Shown here: positions 30,105-46,277 of the stretch, one piece after another
How the letters are laid out: each line of letters starts with the position of its first letter
Position numbering within the stretch: position 1 is the stretch's first letter
Source: Trebonia kvetii
GTDB taxonomy: Bacteria; Actinomycetota; Actinomycetes; Streptosporangiales; Streptosporangiaceae
DNA length: 64,000 nt
Assembly: GCF_007827045.1 (NCBI RefSeq)
Contig: NZ_RPFW01000001.1
Span: forward strand, 1,825,529-1,889,528
Direction: 5' to 3'
Notes under the pieces: generated by a model
Told to the model about the DNA's origin: nothing
The model's input: the letters and a program-made list of their open reading frames with translations, nothing else
Database searches by the model: none
Program-made: the position numbers and the translations under genes

Positions 30105-30479
30105 TCAGCTCTTCTCCTTCTTCGCGCCGTAGCGGCTGCGAGCCTGCTTGCGGTTGCGGACACCCTGGGTGTCCAGCGAACCGCGGATGATCTTGTAGCG
30201 GACACCCGGCAGGTCACGCACACGCCCGCCGCGAACCAGCACGATCGAGTGCTCCTGGAGGTTGTGCCCCACGCCCGGAATGTAGGCGGTGACCTCGATC
30301 TGGCTCGTCAGCCGGACGCGGGCGACCTTGCGCAGCGCCGAGTTCGGCTTCTTGGGCGTGGTCGTGTAGACGCGCGTGCACACACCACGGCGCTGCGGGC
30401 TCTGCTTGAGCGCCGGCGTCTTGTTCTTCGACACCTTGTCCTGCCGGCCCTTGCGGACCAGCTGCTGGATCGTGGGCAA
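30105..30479 (-). CDS. rpsL: 30S ribosomal protein S12 with Arg at position 88
   Basis: 124 aa from a TTG start (30477-30479; GGAG upstream). S12 monitors codon-anticodon pairing at the decoding site. [12 protein letters not shown] start, and K43 in [12 protein letters not shown] is the normal Lys. However, the loop usually written GGRVKDLPGVRY reads [12 protein letters not shown] here: residue 88 is Arg (codon at 30216-30218), the residue whose K88R change gives streptomycin resistance in M. tuberculosis. The remaining residues are typical. Head of the str operon. Confidence 0.97.
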   Translation of the reverse strand: MPTIQQLVRKGRQDKVSKNKTPALKQSPQRRGVCTRVYTTTPKKPNSALRKVARVRLTSQIEVTAYIPGVGHNLQEHSIVLVRGGRVRDLPGVRYKIIRGSLDTQGVRNRKQARSRYGAKKEKS

Positions 30480-31000
30480 CCGAGTCTCCGTCTTCCCGTC
30501 GTGTTCCTACTGTCAAGCTCGCGGACTCGCCACAGGCTTTCCCGCTAACGGGCGCACAGTGCCGAGCTAGAAAATCGCCGGTTTCCCGCCAATTTCACCC
30601 GTTTGACCTGCAAGTTTTCGCTCTCCGCCGACCCCCGAGGTCGGGTGTGTCGCGCTTGGCCTCCGGCCGACGGCGAACACCATCTCACGGGTCAGCAGTC
30701 CACACTCAGCTGAATCTGGACCGCAAAGGGAGAGAGTCCACACGGCCAGCTGTCCGGCCACCCGTCTCGGATCTCATCGACCCCAACGTCTCGCCGATCT
30801 GCTGGCACGCAGGCGCCCGCGCGGAGACGGGCACGAATGTTAAAGGTACCACCCGTATGCTCGCCGACCAAATCAGCTTTGGCCTACCCGCACGGCTTTC
30901 CGTTGATAAGTCTACCGGTTCCCCGAAGCACGCGCAGACTACCCCTACGTGTGCCCGAAATCTTGTAACACGGGGGTCCGCCGCGGCATTCCCGCCAAAC
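30480..31000. other. rpsL upstream / rpoC downstream intergenic region
   Basis: About 520 nt with no credible gene. It separates the rpoBC transcript from the str operon and should contain the str promoter; my best candidate is at 30843-30871, giving a leader of about 360 nt. The part next to rpsL has a TTGACA (30511-30516, minus strand) but no -10 at proper spacing. A weakly promoter-like TAGACT/TAGTCT pair lies around 30910-30940. Confidence 0.55.
30843..30871 (-). promoter_or_regulatory. Candidate promoter of the str operon
   Basis: Minus strand: TTGGTC (30866-30871), a 17-nt spacer, TACCTT (30843-30848). Both boxes match the housekeeping consensus at four of six positions. The distance to rpsL would make a long leader, compatible with post-transcriptional control but unproven. 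Confidence 0.4.
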
Positions 31001-31041
31001 GCCGCGAGCGGCCGGACCCGAAGGACCCGGCCGCTCGCGGC
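31001..31041 (-). terminator. Terminator hairpin after rpoC
   Basis: A perfect 15-bp inverted repeat (31001-31015 with 31027-31041) around an 11-nt loop starts 17 nt past the rpoC stop. It is very GC-rich and lacks a U-tract. It is the strongest hairpin in this part of the window and is the probable end of the rpoB-rpoC transcript. Confidence 0.75.
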
Positions 31042-31057
31042 TGACTTCCGTCCCTGG

Positions 31058-34933
<3,876 letters not shown>

Positions 34934-34956
34934 TGTGTGAGTTCCCCCTTCGGAAG

Positions 34957-38424
<3,468 letters not shown>

Positions 38425-38813
38425 CAGGGGTCCTTCCGAACTTGTCGCGGAACTATCACCGCACGCACGCCAAACGCCCCACGGCAATACCCCATAGAGG
38501 CTGCCGGAGAGGCAGAGAAGGCACCGAGGACGTTAGAGAGTGCAGCGCAAATAGCCAGTGTAGTCTAAGACTGCACTGCCTGTCAACGGTACGCCTGTAT
38601 GTGGTTCACCTTGCTTCGCAGCATCTCCTGTCGGAGACCAAACGTCAAGCCTAAACCGCCGCGTATACGCACGTTTCCCGCGTGATCGATGCCACAGGTG
38701 CGGGCAGGTGTAGCTGACAACGTTGCCGGGTACGACCATTATTCCCGCTCGTCACGGGACAGCCCAGCCGGCACGCCGTTGCCGGTCTTTCTATTTCTGT
38801 TCAGCTCCAACGC
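38425..38813. other. rpoB leader and rplL-rpoB intergenic region
   Basis: No gene seen in about 390 nt. It contains the rpoB promoter (38557-38586) and an untranslated leader of about 125 nt. The rplL terminator (38814-38846) lies at its far side. An own promoter for rpoBC, separate from rplJL, is consistent with this layout. Confidence 0.65.
38557..38586 (-). promoter_or_regulatory. Promoter of rpoB-rpoC
   Basis: Minus strand: a perfect -35 TTGACA (38581-38586), an 18-nt spacer and a -10 TACACT (38557-38562). This is the best housekeeping promoter match in the window. Expected start of transcription is about 38550, leaving a leader of roughly 125 nt before the TTG start. Confidence 0.75.
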
Positions 38814-38846
38814 GAACGCCGCCCGGGATGTTCCCGGACGGCGTTC
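38814..38846 (-). terminator. Terminator hairpin after rplL
   Basis: GAACGCCG (38814-38821) pairs with CGGCGTTC (38839-38846), then after one mismatch CCGGGA pairs with TCCCGG around a 3-nt loop. It lies about 70 nt beyond the rplL stop and should separate rplJL from rpoBC, perhaps only partly. Confidence 0.7.
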
Positions 38847-38914
38847 AGCGCGTCACGCTCCGCTAGTCCGGGGAATGACCCCCGGAGCCCCGGAGGGCTA
38901 GCGGAGCGGTGGAA

Positions 38915-39304
38915 CTACTTGACCGTGACGGAAGCGCCGGCGCCCTCGAGGGCAGTCTTGGCCTTCTCCGCGGCATCCTTGTTGACCTTCTCAAGTACGG
39001 TCTTCGGCGCGCCGTCGACCAGGTCCTTGGCCTCCTTCAGGCCCAGGCTGGTGAGCGTGCGCACCTCCTTGATGACCTGGATCTTCTTGTCGCCAGCGGC
39101 CTCAAGGATGACGTCGAACTCGTCCTGCTCCTCGGCGGCCTCCTCGGCGGGGGCGGCCGCGCCGCCACCGGCGGCGGCAACCGCGACCGGCGCGGCAGCC
39201 TTGACGTCGAAGGTCTCCTCAAAAGCCTTCACGAACTCGGACAGCTCAAGGAGGGTCATCTCCTTGAACGCGTCAAGCAGGTCAGCGCTGCTGAGCTTCG
39301 CCAT
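38915..39304 (-). CDS. rplL: 50S ribosomal protein L7/L12
   Basis: 129 aa. The stalk protein that recruits translational GTPases. The N-terminal dimerisation helices ([24 protein letters not shown]), an Ala/Gly hinge ([18 protein letters not shown]) and the globular C-terminal domain ([33 protein letters not shown]) are clear. 20 nt after rplJ. Confidence 0.98.
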   Translation of the reverse strand: MAKLSSADLLDAFKEMTLLELSEFVKAFEETFDVKAAAPVAVAAAGGGAAAPAEEAAEEQDEFDVILEAAGDKKIQVIKEVRTLTSLGLKEAKDLVDGAPKTVLEKVNKDAAEKAKTALEGAGASVTVK

Positions 39305-39324
39305 GATCGTTTTCCCTTCTTTCC

Positions 39325-39930
39325 TTAGTCCTGAGTCTCGGCCTGCGTGTCGTCAGCAGGCGTGTCTTCCGCTGCCGGAGCCGCCGCTGTGTCCTCAGCC
39401 ACAGCCGGCGCGCCAGCCTCGAGCTTTGCGCGCAGCGCGTCTGCGAGCAGCGCCATCTGCGTGGGCAGCGCGTTGAACGTCGCTGCCGCGCCGGCCATCG
39501 ACGCCTTCATGGCGCCGGCCAGCTTGGCGAGCAGCACCTCGCGCGGCTCCAGGTCGGCGAGCTTGCCGATCTCGGCCGCGGTGAGCGCCTTGCCATCGAG
39601 CACGCCGCCCTTGATGACGAGCAGCGGGTTCGCCTTGGCGAAGTCCAGCAGGCCCTTGGCGGCCTGGGCGACATCCCCGTCGACGAACGCGATCGCGGAC
39701 GGCCCGACCAGCAGTGACGCGACCTCGTCGCCCACGCCGGCCTGCGTCGCCGCGACCTTCGCGAGGGTGTTCTTCGTGACGTTGAACGTCGCGTTGCCCC
39801 GCAGAGCGCCGCGCAGCTCCTTGAGCTGGGCGACCGTGAGGCCGCGGTACTCGGTGAGAACAGCGCCGCTCGAGTTCTGGAACTTGCTCGCGAGCTCTTC
39901 GATCACGGCTGTCTTCTCGGCGTTTGCCAT
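39325..39930 (-). CDS. rplJ: 50S ribosomal protein L10
   Basis: 201 aa from ATG 39928-39930 (GGAGG at 4-8 nt; product [17 protein letters not shown]). L10 anchors L7/L12 dimers to the stalk base; its C-terminal helix is followed by an acidic Ala/Glu/Asp tail ([16 protein letters not shown]). Autoregulation of rplJL through an L10 leader is known in bacteria and the upstream gap is structured. Confidence 0.96.
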   Translation of the reverse strand: MANAEKTAVIEELASKFQNSSGAVLTEYRGLTVAQLKELRGALRGNATFNVTKNTLAKVAATQAGVGDEVASLLVGPSAIAFVDGDVAQAAKGLLDFAKANPLLVIKGGVLDGKALTAAEIGKLADLEPREVLLAKLAGAMKASMAGAAATFNALPTQMALLADALRAKLEAGAPAVAEDTAAAPAAEDTPADDTQAETQD

Positions 39931-40100
39931 GAGCCTCCTTCCCATGTGTCGCAGTTATCTTCCAGGGGGTCGACCCCCGTACCCCCCGGTGTCGCCCGAG
40001 GGCGACGGGAGTGTGCCCGAAGACGACAAACGCCCCGGGCGCAGATGCACACGGGGCGACAGACCCTAGTCAGCTGACCCGCAGCGGGGGTCTCGCGCTT
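39931..40100 (-). ncRNA. Putative L10 leader (rplJL autoregulation)
   Basis: The 324-nt gap upstream of rplJ has several hairpins on the minus strand: a 14-nt palindrome GGGGGTCGACCCCC (39965-39978), TCGCCC/GGGCGA (around 39992-40006) and CGCCCC/GGGGCG (40031-40036 with 40053-40058). Position and structure suit the L10 leader family, which L10-L12 binds to repress translation, but I could not align it to the consensus. Boundaries are approximate. Confidence 0.4.
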
Positions 40101-40207
40101 AACTGGGATTTGAGGCTTACATGGTCACCTGCGCGGGATGTCCGTACGGAACCTTCGGCCAGCGAACTGGCATCCAGCGGTCTTCGGCAGAGTCCACTAT
40201 ATACGAC

Positions 40208-40239
40208 AGCGGCGGCGCCCCGTACGGGACGCCGCCGCT
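40208..40239 (-). terminator. Terminator hairpin after rplA
   Basis: AGCGGCGGCG (40208-40217) pairs perfectly with its complement at 40230-40239; inside, CCC pairs with GGG around the tip. It begins 15 nt past the rplA stop, so it should end the secE-nusG-rplK-rplA transcript before the rplJL leader. Confidence 0.75.
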
Positions 40240-40254
40240 GCGAAGTCACGAGCC

Positions 40255-40974
40255 TTACGCGACCGTAGCCTCTTCGTCGAGGAAGCCGCGGGTCTTGTTC
40301 GGGTCGACCGGGATGCCCGGGCCCATGGTCGTGGTGAAGGTGATCTTCTTCAGGTAACGGCCCTTGGCGGCGGCAGGCTTGAGCCTGACCACCTCGTCGA
40401 TCGCGGCCGCGTAGTTCTCGAGCAGCGCGTTCTTGCCGAAGGAGGCCTTGCCGATGATGAAGTGAAGGTTGCCGTGCCGGTCGACGCGGAACTCGATCTT
40501 GCCGCCCTTGATGTCGGTCACGGCCTTGGCCACGTCCGGGGTGACGGTGCCGGTCTTCGGGTTCGGCATGAGGCCGCGCGGACCGAGCACCCGGCCGAGG
40601 CGGCCGACCTTGCCCATCAGGTCCGGGGTGGCGACCACCGCGTCGAAGTCGAGGAACCCGCCCTGGATCTGCTCGATCAGGTCATCGGAGCCCACGAAGT
40701 CGGCCCCGGCCGCACGCGCGGCCTCGGCACGGTCACCGGTGGCGAACACGAGCACCCGGGCGGTCTTGCCCGTGCCGTTCGGCAGGTTGACGGTGCCGCG
40801 GACCATCTGGTCCTGCTTGCGGGGGTCGACGCCTAGCCGGAGGTTCACCTCGACGGTCGGGTCGAACTTCGTCACGATCGTGTTCTTGGCCAGCTCGACC
40901 GCGTCGCCCGGGCTGTACAGGCTGTCGTGGTCGATCTTCTGGTCGGCGTTCTGGTACGCCTTACTGCGCTTCAT
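40255..40974 (-). CDS. rplA: 50S ribosomal protein L1
   Basis: 239 aa. L1 forms the mobile stalk that moves E-site tRNA. Blocks [61 protein letters not shown] and [13 protein letters not shown] identify it. In E. coli L1 represses rplKA. The 120-nt gap to rplK is longer than elsewhere in this operon. Confidence 0.98.
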   Translation of the reverse strand: MKRSKAYQNADQKIDHDSLYSPGDAVELAKNTIVTKFDPTVEVNLRLGVDPRKQDQMVRGTVNLPNGTGKTARVLVFATGDRAEAARAAGADFVGSDDLIEQIQGGFLDFDAVVATPDLMGKVGRLGRVLGPRGLMPNPKTGTVTPDVAKAVTDIKGGKIEFRVDRHGNLHFIIGKASFGKNALLENYAAAIDEVVRLKPAAAKGRYLKKITFTTTMGPGIPVDPNKTRGFLDEEATVA

Positions 40975-41094
40975 AGTGCACTCCTGACGTGGAGGTCGTG
41001 GTCATCGGGACCCAGCGCGAGGCCCTGCCACTTGCTGCTTTGAAAGACTCTATGAGGAACGGTTGCCGCGGACTCTCGCCCGCAACCGTTTCTC

Positions 41095-41529
41095 TTATCC
41101 CTCGACCTTGATGCCCATCGAACGGGCAGTGCCGGCGATGATCTTCTTCGCGGCCTCAATGTCGTTCGCGTTGAGGTCGGGCATCTTCGTCTCGGCGATC
41201 TGCCGGAGCTGCGCCGAGGTCAGCGTGCCGACCTTGGTCTTGTGCGGCTCCTTGCTGCCCTTGTCGACGCCTGCGGCCTTCTTGATCAGCTCGGGCGCGG
41301 GCGGCGTCTTGGTGATGAACGTGAACGACCGGTCTTCGAAGATCGTGATCTCGACCGGGATGATGTTGCCACGCTGGGCTTCCGTGGCGGCGTTGTACTG
41401 CCGCACGAAATCCATGATGTTGACGCCGTGCGGACCGAGGGCGGTACCGACCGGCGGCGCCGGGGTGGCCGCGCCAGCGGGCAGCTGCACCTTGACGACG
41501 GCGCTGATCTTCTTCCTTCTTGGCGGCAT
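41095..41529 (-). CDS. rplK: 50S ribosomal protein L11
   Basis: 144 aa. Part of the GTPase-associated centre with the 23S thiostrepton loop; the N-terminal Pro-rich [20 protein letters not shown], where thiostrepton resistance changes occur, looks wild type. Needed for RelA activation. Downstream domain [20 protein letters not shown] and [10 protein letters not shown] are conserved. Confidence 0.98.
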   Translation of the reverse strand: MPPRRKKISAVVKVQLPAGAATPAPPVGTALGPHGVNIMDFVRQYNAATEAQRGNIIPVEITIFEDRSFTFITKTPPAPELIKKAAGVDKGSKEPHKTKVGTLTSAQLRQIAETKMPDLNANDIEAAKKIIAGTARSMGIKVEG

Positions 41530-41546
41530 TGTGCCTAACTTTCCTC

Positions 41547-42338
41547 TCAGATCTTGGAGACCTGGTCGAACGACAGCTCGACAGGCGTCTCACGGCCGAA
41601 GATCGACACGAGCACCTTGAGCTTCTGCGTGACCGAGTTGACCTCGTTCACGGTCGCCGGGAGCGTCGCGAATGGCCCGTCCATAACGGTAACCGACTCG
41701 CCGACCTCGTACTCCGGAGACGTCTTCTTGGCGGCCGCCGCCTGGGCGGCCGGGCTGCCCTCGGCGGGCGCGGGAGCGAGCAGCGAGGCCACCTCGCCAA
41801 GCGGCAGCGGCGAGGGCTTGCTCGACAGGCCCACGAATCCGGTGACGCCAGGCGTGTTCCTGACCACGGCCCACGATTCGTCGGTGAGGTCCATCCTGAC
41901 CAGGATGTAACCAGGGAGCACCTTCTCGTTGACCGTCTGCTTCTTGCCGCTCTTGATCTCGGTCACCTGGTGAGTGGGCACCTCGATCTGGAAGATGAAA
42001 TCCTCCATGTTGAGCGACGTGATACGGCTCTCCAGGTTCGTCTTCACCCGGTTCTCGTATCCGGCGTACGAGTGCACCACGTACCAGTCGCCCGGCATCA
42101 TGCGCAGTTCGCGAGTGAACTCGGCGACAGGGTCAAGCTGCTCGGGCTCGCCAGCGTCGTCAACCCCAGTGTCCGCGACCTCTGCCGCGGCGTCGTCCGC
42201 CTCATCAGCGGCGAGCTGCTCGTCAGCGGGATCGTCAGCGAAACCGGAAGTCTCGTCGATCATCTCGGCAGCCTCCCCTTCCACTGCCCCGGCCGCCGCA
42301 TCGACATCGCTGTGCAGTTGGGACTCGGGCACGGTCAC
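41547..42338 (-). CDS. nusG: Transcription elongation factor NusG
   Basis: 263 aa, GTG start. Residues 1-about 80 are an acidic Ala/Asp/Glu extension. The NGN domain (about 80-165; [41 protein letters not shown]) binds RNA polymerase. An Ala/Pro-rich insert of about 35 aa follows, then the KOW domain ([21 protein letters not shown] ending [13 protein letters not shown]) that binds S10 or Rho. Both extension and insert are usual in actinobacterial NusG. Confidence 0.97.
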   Translation of the reverse strand: MTVPESQLHSDVDAAAGAVEGEAAEMIDETSGFADDPADEQLAADEADDAAAEVADTGVDDAGEPEQLDPVAEFTRELRMMPGDWYVVHSYAGYENRVKTNLESRITSLNMEDFIFQIEVPTHQVTEIKSGKKQTVNEKVLPGYILVRMDLTDESWAVVRNTPGVTGFVGLSSKPSPLPLGEVASLLAPAPAEGSPAAQAAAAKKTSPEYEVGESVTVMDGPFATLPATVNEVNSVTQKLKVLVSIFGRETPVELSFDQVSKI

Positions 42339-42463
42339 TCACTCCTCAGTATTCTCGCTTGGGCCAGCGCCCGCCCGGCAGCATGCCAAGCAAGGGGCCC
42401 CAGTGATCATCGTGCCACGCTAGGTGCACGTGGCGCGAATTACGCCGCCGTCCCGGTACGGCG

Positions 42464-42715
42464 CTAGCCGAAGACCCAGAAGAACAGCTTGGTGAACCCG
42501 TAGTCCAGGCTCGTGACGATGACGGTCATGAAGATGATGAACGCCAGGGCCACAGCCGTATAGGTCACCAGCTCATTGCGGGTCGGCCAGATCACCTTCC
42601 GGAGTTCCGCCACCACCTGCCGGAGGAACAGGGCGGGCGAAGTCCGGTCCTGCTTGGCAGCAGCCCCGGACCCGCTCCGGCGCTCCGCGCTCTGGCCTCG
42701 CGTCTGGGTCGCCAT
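42464..42715 (-). CDS. secE: Preprotein translocase subunit SecE
   Basis: 83 aa from ATG 42713-42715 (GTGAGGAC upstream). Basic/Ser-rich N-terminus, the amphipathic helix FLRQVVAELRKVIWPTRNEL and one TM helix (VTYTAVALAFIIFMTVIVT), the essential SecE core. Upstream frame continues through tRNA-Trp and is not coding. 125 nt before nusG. Confidence 0.96.
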   Translation of the reverse strand: MATQTRGQSAERRSGSGAAAKQDRTSPALFLRQVVAELRKVIWPTRNELVTYTAVALAFIIFMTVIVTSLDYGFTKLFFWVFG

Positions 42716-42794
42716 GTCCTCACCTATTGCAGCGCTAAACGGATAAATCACGCACGGAAGGGCAGGACCGCGCGGTCCAGCTTGTCCGCACTTG

Positions 42795-42867
42795 CAGGGC
42801 AGGAGGGACTCGAACCCCCAACCGCCGGTTTTGGAGACCGGAACTCTACCAATTGAGCTACTGCCCT
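42795..42867 (-). tRNA. tRNA-Trp (CCA)
   Basis: 73 nt on the minus strand. Acceptor AGGGCAG pairs with CTGCCCT; D-arm GCTCAATTGGTAGAGT; anticodon loop CTCCAAA with anticodon CCA; T-arm GGGGGTTCGAGTCCCTC; discriminator G. The 3' CCA is not encoded. Conserved position just upstream of secE in actinobacteria. Confidence 0.97.
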
Positions 42868-42884
42868 TCGGGTGCAACCCCCAG

Positions 42885-42914
42885 AGTCTATGCCGAACCC
42901 GCTCCTGCGTCGAA
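42885..42914 (-). promoter_or_regulatory. Promoter of tRNA-Trp-secE-nusG
   Basis: Minus strand: TTCGAC (42909-42914), 18-nt spacer, TAGACT (42885-42890). Transcription would begin about 10 nt before the tRNA 5' end. It could drive the whole tRNA-Trp-secE-nusG-rplK-rplA unit. Confidence 0.55.
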
Positions 42915-42975
42915 CCGAAGGCGCAAGTTGCAAACCAGTTGGTAGGCGCCAGACCGGAGGTGACACCATGGAAGC

Positions 42976-44181
42976 ATGCCAACCACGAGAATATCGGCCC
43001 GCGTGTCCGCCATCTCCGAATCGGCGACCCTGGCCGTTGATGCGAAAGCCAAGGCGCTGAAGGCGGCCGGACGGCCGGTCATCGGGTTCGGCGCCGGCGA
43101 GCCCGACTTCCCGACTCCTTCCTACATCGTCGAGGCGGCGCAGCGCGCTGCCGCCGACCCCAAGATGCACAAGTACACGCCCGCCGCCGGCCTGCCCGAG
43201 CTGCGGTCGGCCATCGCCGCGAAGACCTTGCGCGACTCCGGCTACGCGGTCACGGCCGACCAGGTGCTCGTCACCAACGGCGGCAAGCAGGCCGTGTACC
43301 AGACGTTCGCCGCGCTGCTCGACGAGGGCGACGAGGCGCTGCTGCCCGCCCCGTACTGGACCACCTACCCCGAGGCGATCGCGCTGGCCGGCGGCGTGAC
43401 GGTGACGGTGCCTACCGACGAGTCCACCGGGTACCTGGCCTCCGTCGAACAGCTCGACGCTGCCGTCACTGACCGCACCAAGCTGCTGGTGTTCGTCTCG
43501 CCCTCCAACCCGACCGGCGCGGTCTACCCGCCGGAGCAGGTAAAGGCGATCGGCGAATGGGCCGCGGCCAAGGGCATCTGGGTTGTCACCGACGAGATCT
43601 ACGAGCACCTCATCTATGGCGACGCCAAGTTTTCCTCGATCCCGGTCCAGGCGCCGGAGATCGCGGACCGCACCGTCGTGCTTAACGGCGTGGCGAAGAC
43701 GTACGCAATGACCGGCTGGCGGGTCGGCTGGATGATCGGCCCGAAGGACGTCATCAAGGCCGCGACCAACCTCCAGTCGCACGCTACCTCAAACGTGGCT
43801 AACGTGTCCCAGGTCGCGGCCCTCGCCGCGGTGTCCGGCGACCTGTCTGCCGTGGCTGAGATGCGGGCCGCGTTCGACCGCCGCCGCAAGACCATCGTGC
43901 GGCTGCTCAACGACATCCCGGGCGTGGTGTGCCCCGAGCCGCTCGGCGCGTTCTACGCTTACCCGAGCGTCAAGGGCGTGCTTGGGAAGGAGGTCGCGGG
44001 CAAGCGGCCGCAGACCTCGTCCGAGCTGGCCAGCATCATCCTCGACGAGGCCGAGGTCGCGGTGGTACCCGGTGAGGCGTTCGGCACCGACGGGTACTTC
44101 CGCATGTCCTACGCGCTCGGCGACGCCGACCTCGAAGAGGGCGTGACCAGGATCGCCAAGCTCCTCGCGGACGCGAAGTAG
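42976..44181 (+). CDS. PLP-dependent aspartate aminotransferase-family enzyme
   Basis: 401 aa, fold-type I aminotransferase close to bacterial class Ib Asp[13 protein letters not shown] at the N-terminus, [19 protein letters not shown] and the PLP Lys K241 in [16 protein letters not shown] are all present; the C-terminal FRMSYAL carries the carboxylate-binding Arg. Likely aspartate/2-oxoglutarate transamination. The best ribosome site (GGAGG at 42956-42960) is ideally spaced for an out-of-frame ATG at 42968 and 15 nt from this ATG. It is divergent from tRNA-Trp-secE, a context seen in other actinobacteria. Confidence 0.92.
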   Translation: MPTTRISARVSAISESATLAVDAKAKALKAAGRPVIGFGAGEPDFPTPSYIVEAAQRAAADPKMHKYTPAAGLPELRSAIAAKTLRDSGYAVTADQVLVTNGGKQAVYQTFAALLDEGDEALLPAPYWTTYPEAIALAGGVTVTVPTDESTGYLASVEQLDAAVTDRTKLLVFVSPSNPTGAVYPPEQVKAIGEWAAAKGIWVVTDEIYEHLIYGDAKFSSIPVQAPEIADRTVVLNGVAKTYAMTGWRVGWMIGPKDVIKAATNLQSHATSNVANVSQVAALAAVSGDLSAVAEMRAAFDRRRKTIVRLLNDIPGVVCPEPLGAFYAYPSVKGVLGKEVAGKRPQTSSELASIILDEAEVAVVPGEAFGTDGYFRMSYALGDADLEEGVTRIAKLLADAK

Positions 44182-44190
44182 CTCAGGGCT

Positions 44191-44221
44191 CCCGCGGGCC
44201 CCCGCTATCGGGGCCCGCGGG
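44191..44221 (+). terminator. Hairpin between aminotransferase and deaminase genes
   Basis: A perfect 12-bp stem (44191-44202 with 44210-44221; CCCGCGGGCCCC and complement) around a 7-nt loop, 9 nt after the aminotransferase stop. Very stable; no U-tract. Likely terminates or attenuates before the deaminase gene. Confidence 0.65.
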
Positions 44222-44246
44222 GTCGTCCCCCCTGCGATAATCGACT

Positions 44247-45260
44247 ATGGCGCATGATCTGGCCGAACTCCCTAAGGCTCATCTTCACCTGCATCTGACC
44301 GGCGCCATGCGCCACTCGACGATGGTCGAGCTTGCCCAGACGCACGGAGTGTCGCTGCCCGCGGCGCTGACCGAGGAATGGCCGCCGCAACTGTCCACCG
44401 CCGACGAACGGGGCTGGTTCCGTTTCCAGCGCCTCTACGACACGGCGAGATCGGTGCTGCGCACCCCCGACGACCTGTGCCGGCTCGTCAGGGAGATCGC
44501 CGAGGACGAGCGGGCCGAGGGGTCAGGCTGGCTCGAGCTGCAGGCAGACCCGTCAGGATTCGCCTCGATGTACGGCGGCATCACCGCCTTCACCGAGCTG
44601 CTGCTCGACGCCGCGGCCAAGGCGGCCCGTGCCGCGGACATCGGCATCGGCATCATCATCGCGGCCAACAGGACCAGGCACCCGATGGACGCGCGGACGC
44701 TGGCCCGGCTCGCCACGCAGTTCGCCGGCCAGGGCGTGACCGGGTTCGGGCTGTCCAACGACGAGCGGCGCGGCCCCGCCGCCGACTTCGCGCCGGCCTT
44801 CCGCATCGCCGAACGCGCTGGGCTGCTTCTCGTACCGCACGCCGGCGAACTCGTGGGTCCCGCGAGCGTCACCGCGGCCCTCGACGTGCTGCACGCGAGC
44901 CGGCTCGGTCACGGCGTCCGCTCGGCGGAGGATCCGCTGCTCGTCGACCGCCTTGCCGCGCAATCGGTCGCCTGCGAGGTCTGCCCGTCCTCCAACGTTT
45001 CGCTCGGCGTCGCGCCCGACGAGGCGGCCGTGCCCGTCAGGCGGCTGTTCGGGGCGGGCGTCCCCGTGGCGCTCGGCGCCGACGACCCGCTGCTGTTCGG
45101 CCGCCGCCTGGTCAGGCAGTACCAGATCGCCAGGGACGTGCACGGCTTCTCGCCGGCCGAACTGGCCGAGCTTGCCCGGATGTCCGTCCGCTGCTCCGCC
45201 GCGCCGCCGGAGACCCGGACTCGCCTGCTGTCCGCCATCGACGCCTGGCTGGCCGGATAG
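44247..45260 (+). CDS. Adenosine deaminase-family protein
   Basis: 337 aa, amidohydrolase TIM barrel. Zinc-site motifs in order: PKAHLHLHLTG (H14, H16), LVPHAGE (His and catalytic Glu), RLGHGVR (His) and GADDPLLF (Asp pair). Two signature positions differ from canonical Add: HLTG for HLDG and GADDP for (N/S)TDDP. The enzyme probably deaminates adenosine or a related 6-aminopurine nucleoside; the exact substrate cannot be fixed from sequence. A close-spaced gene after aspC, separated by a hairpin. Confidence 0.85.
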   Translation: MAHDLAELPKAHLHLHLTGAMRHSTMVELAQTHGVSLPAALTEEWPPQLSTADERGWFRFQRLYDTARSVLRTPDDLCRLVREIAEDERAEGSGWLELQADPSGFASMYGGITAFTELLLDAAAKAARAADIGIGIIIAANRTRHPMDARTLARLATQFAGQGVTGFGLSNDERRGPAADFAPAFRIAERAGLLLVPHAGELVGPASVTAALDVLHASRLGHGVRSAEDPLLVDRLAAQSVACEVCPSSNVSLGVAPDEAAVPVRRLFGAGVPVALGADDPLLFGRRLVRQYQIARDVHGFSPAELAELARMSVRCSAAPPETRTRLLSAIDAWLAG

Positions 45261-45330
45261 ACCGCATGCCCCACCAGTCACGCGTGCCACGTCTGCCGGG
45301 GATGATCAGATCACGGAACTTCGCATTACA

Positions 45331-45368
45331 GCGGAACTTTCCTCCCCGATCCGGGAGAAAAGTTCCGC
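45331..45368. terminator. Bidirectional terminator
   Basis: A 16-nt arm (45331-45346) pairs with 45353-45368 with a single mismatch around a 6-nt loop. It lies between convergent genes (deaminase ending 45260, peptidase-like gene ending 45401) and has A/T tracts within the stem on both sides (CTTT / AAAAG). Confidence 0.6.
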
Positions 45369-45400
45369 CAGGATAAAAGTCTCCGCGATCAACGCCGCGG

Positions 45401-46186
45401 TTAAGGGTGAACCGGGGCCGGCAGGCCCGCGATCGGGCCGCCGGTGGTAATACCGGGGCTGGTGACCACGGTTTCGATGAACGCACCAGATACCGGCTTG
45501 CGCGGATCGTGGAACTGGTAATTGGTGCGGAAGAAGCCACGGAAGCGCCCGGGCGGCCAGTTGGACACGGTAAGCGGCGCCGGATGCGACGGATTGCCGA
45601 TGTTCAGGGCGATCGTATTGTTGTCGCCTGGGTTATCGGGATCGTAGATATGCAGCGTCAGGTTGCTGCCGTTGAGGTCATATCCCCACGCGAGGACCTG
45701 ATGGCAGCTGCTGAGGTTCCCTATCCCCGTCAAGAACCCGACGACGGGCGGCTGATGGCCCGCCACGAGCCCGAGCGCGGACGGTACGCCGGAGTCGAGA
45801 TCCCGCTTAATCGCTGGCCACTCCTCGTTGATCTCGTGCCAGGCGAGGCCGTGCTCGAACAGCTCGTCGCCGTCCGGTAGCTGGATCCAGTTCAGGTAGT
45901 GGGTGACGTCGGGCACGTCGAAGCTGTTGGTGAGGCGCGCGACGATGTAATTGAAGAGCGGCGTGCCTTCGGCCGGATTCACCGTCGTGGCTGGCGGCAG
46001 CTGCCTAGCCTGGTACAGGTCGTTGACGGTGTACGCCATACCACCGCAAAGCCCCATACTGGCGTTGCCGACTGTCACATTTTGCCCGAGAATGTTGAGG
46101 GTATAGTTCGGCTCAGACGGCCAGCTATTCGGGAAATGCAATCCGTTCCTGCTCGGCAGGAACGCGGGAACGCGCACGCTTACCAT
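45401..46186 (-). CDS. Predicted papain-like/C39-like cysteine peptidase domain protein
   Basis: 261 aa, no signal peptide and no TM segment. A likely Cys-His-Asp triad is visible: C47 in MGLCGGMAYTV, H162 in SSCHQVLAWGYD and D182 in IYDPDNPG, the usual spacing of papain/C39-like folds. The sequence is otherwise Pro/Asn/Trp-rich. I know this motif set from bacterial proteins annotated as hypothetical or C39-like; the substrate is unknown. Isolated between convergent and same-strand neighbours; base composition is slightly less GC-rich than the ribosomal genes (AAT, ATA codons), hinting at transfer. Confidence 0.6.
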   Translation of the reverse strand: MVSVRVPAFLPSRNGLHFPNSWPSEPNYTLNILGQNVTVGNASMGLCGGMAYTVNDLYQARQLPPATTVNPAEGTPLFNYIVARLTNSFDVPDVTHYLNWIQLPDGDELFEHGLAWHEINEEWPAIKRDLDSGVPSALGLVAGHQPPVVGFLTGIGNLSSCHQVLAWGYDLNGSNLTLHIYDPDNPGDNNTIALNIGNPSHPAPLTVSNWPPGRFRGFFRTNYQFHDPRKPVSGAFIETVVTSPGITTGGPIAGLPAPVHP

Positions 46187-46277
46187 GCCGATCCTCCCCC
46201 CTGATAGCCCTAGCCTTATGACAGGGCCAATTCAGGTGGTACACGAGCTGGGCGTCGCTGTAAATAGCCCGCAGTGG

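Noticed and set aside
30511..30516. Perfect TTGACA as the rpsL -35 box
   Set aside because: No -10-like hexamer at 16-19 nt and it would start transcription at the rpsL start codon; a better pair lies at 30843-30871.
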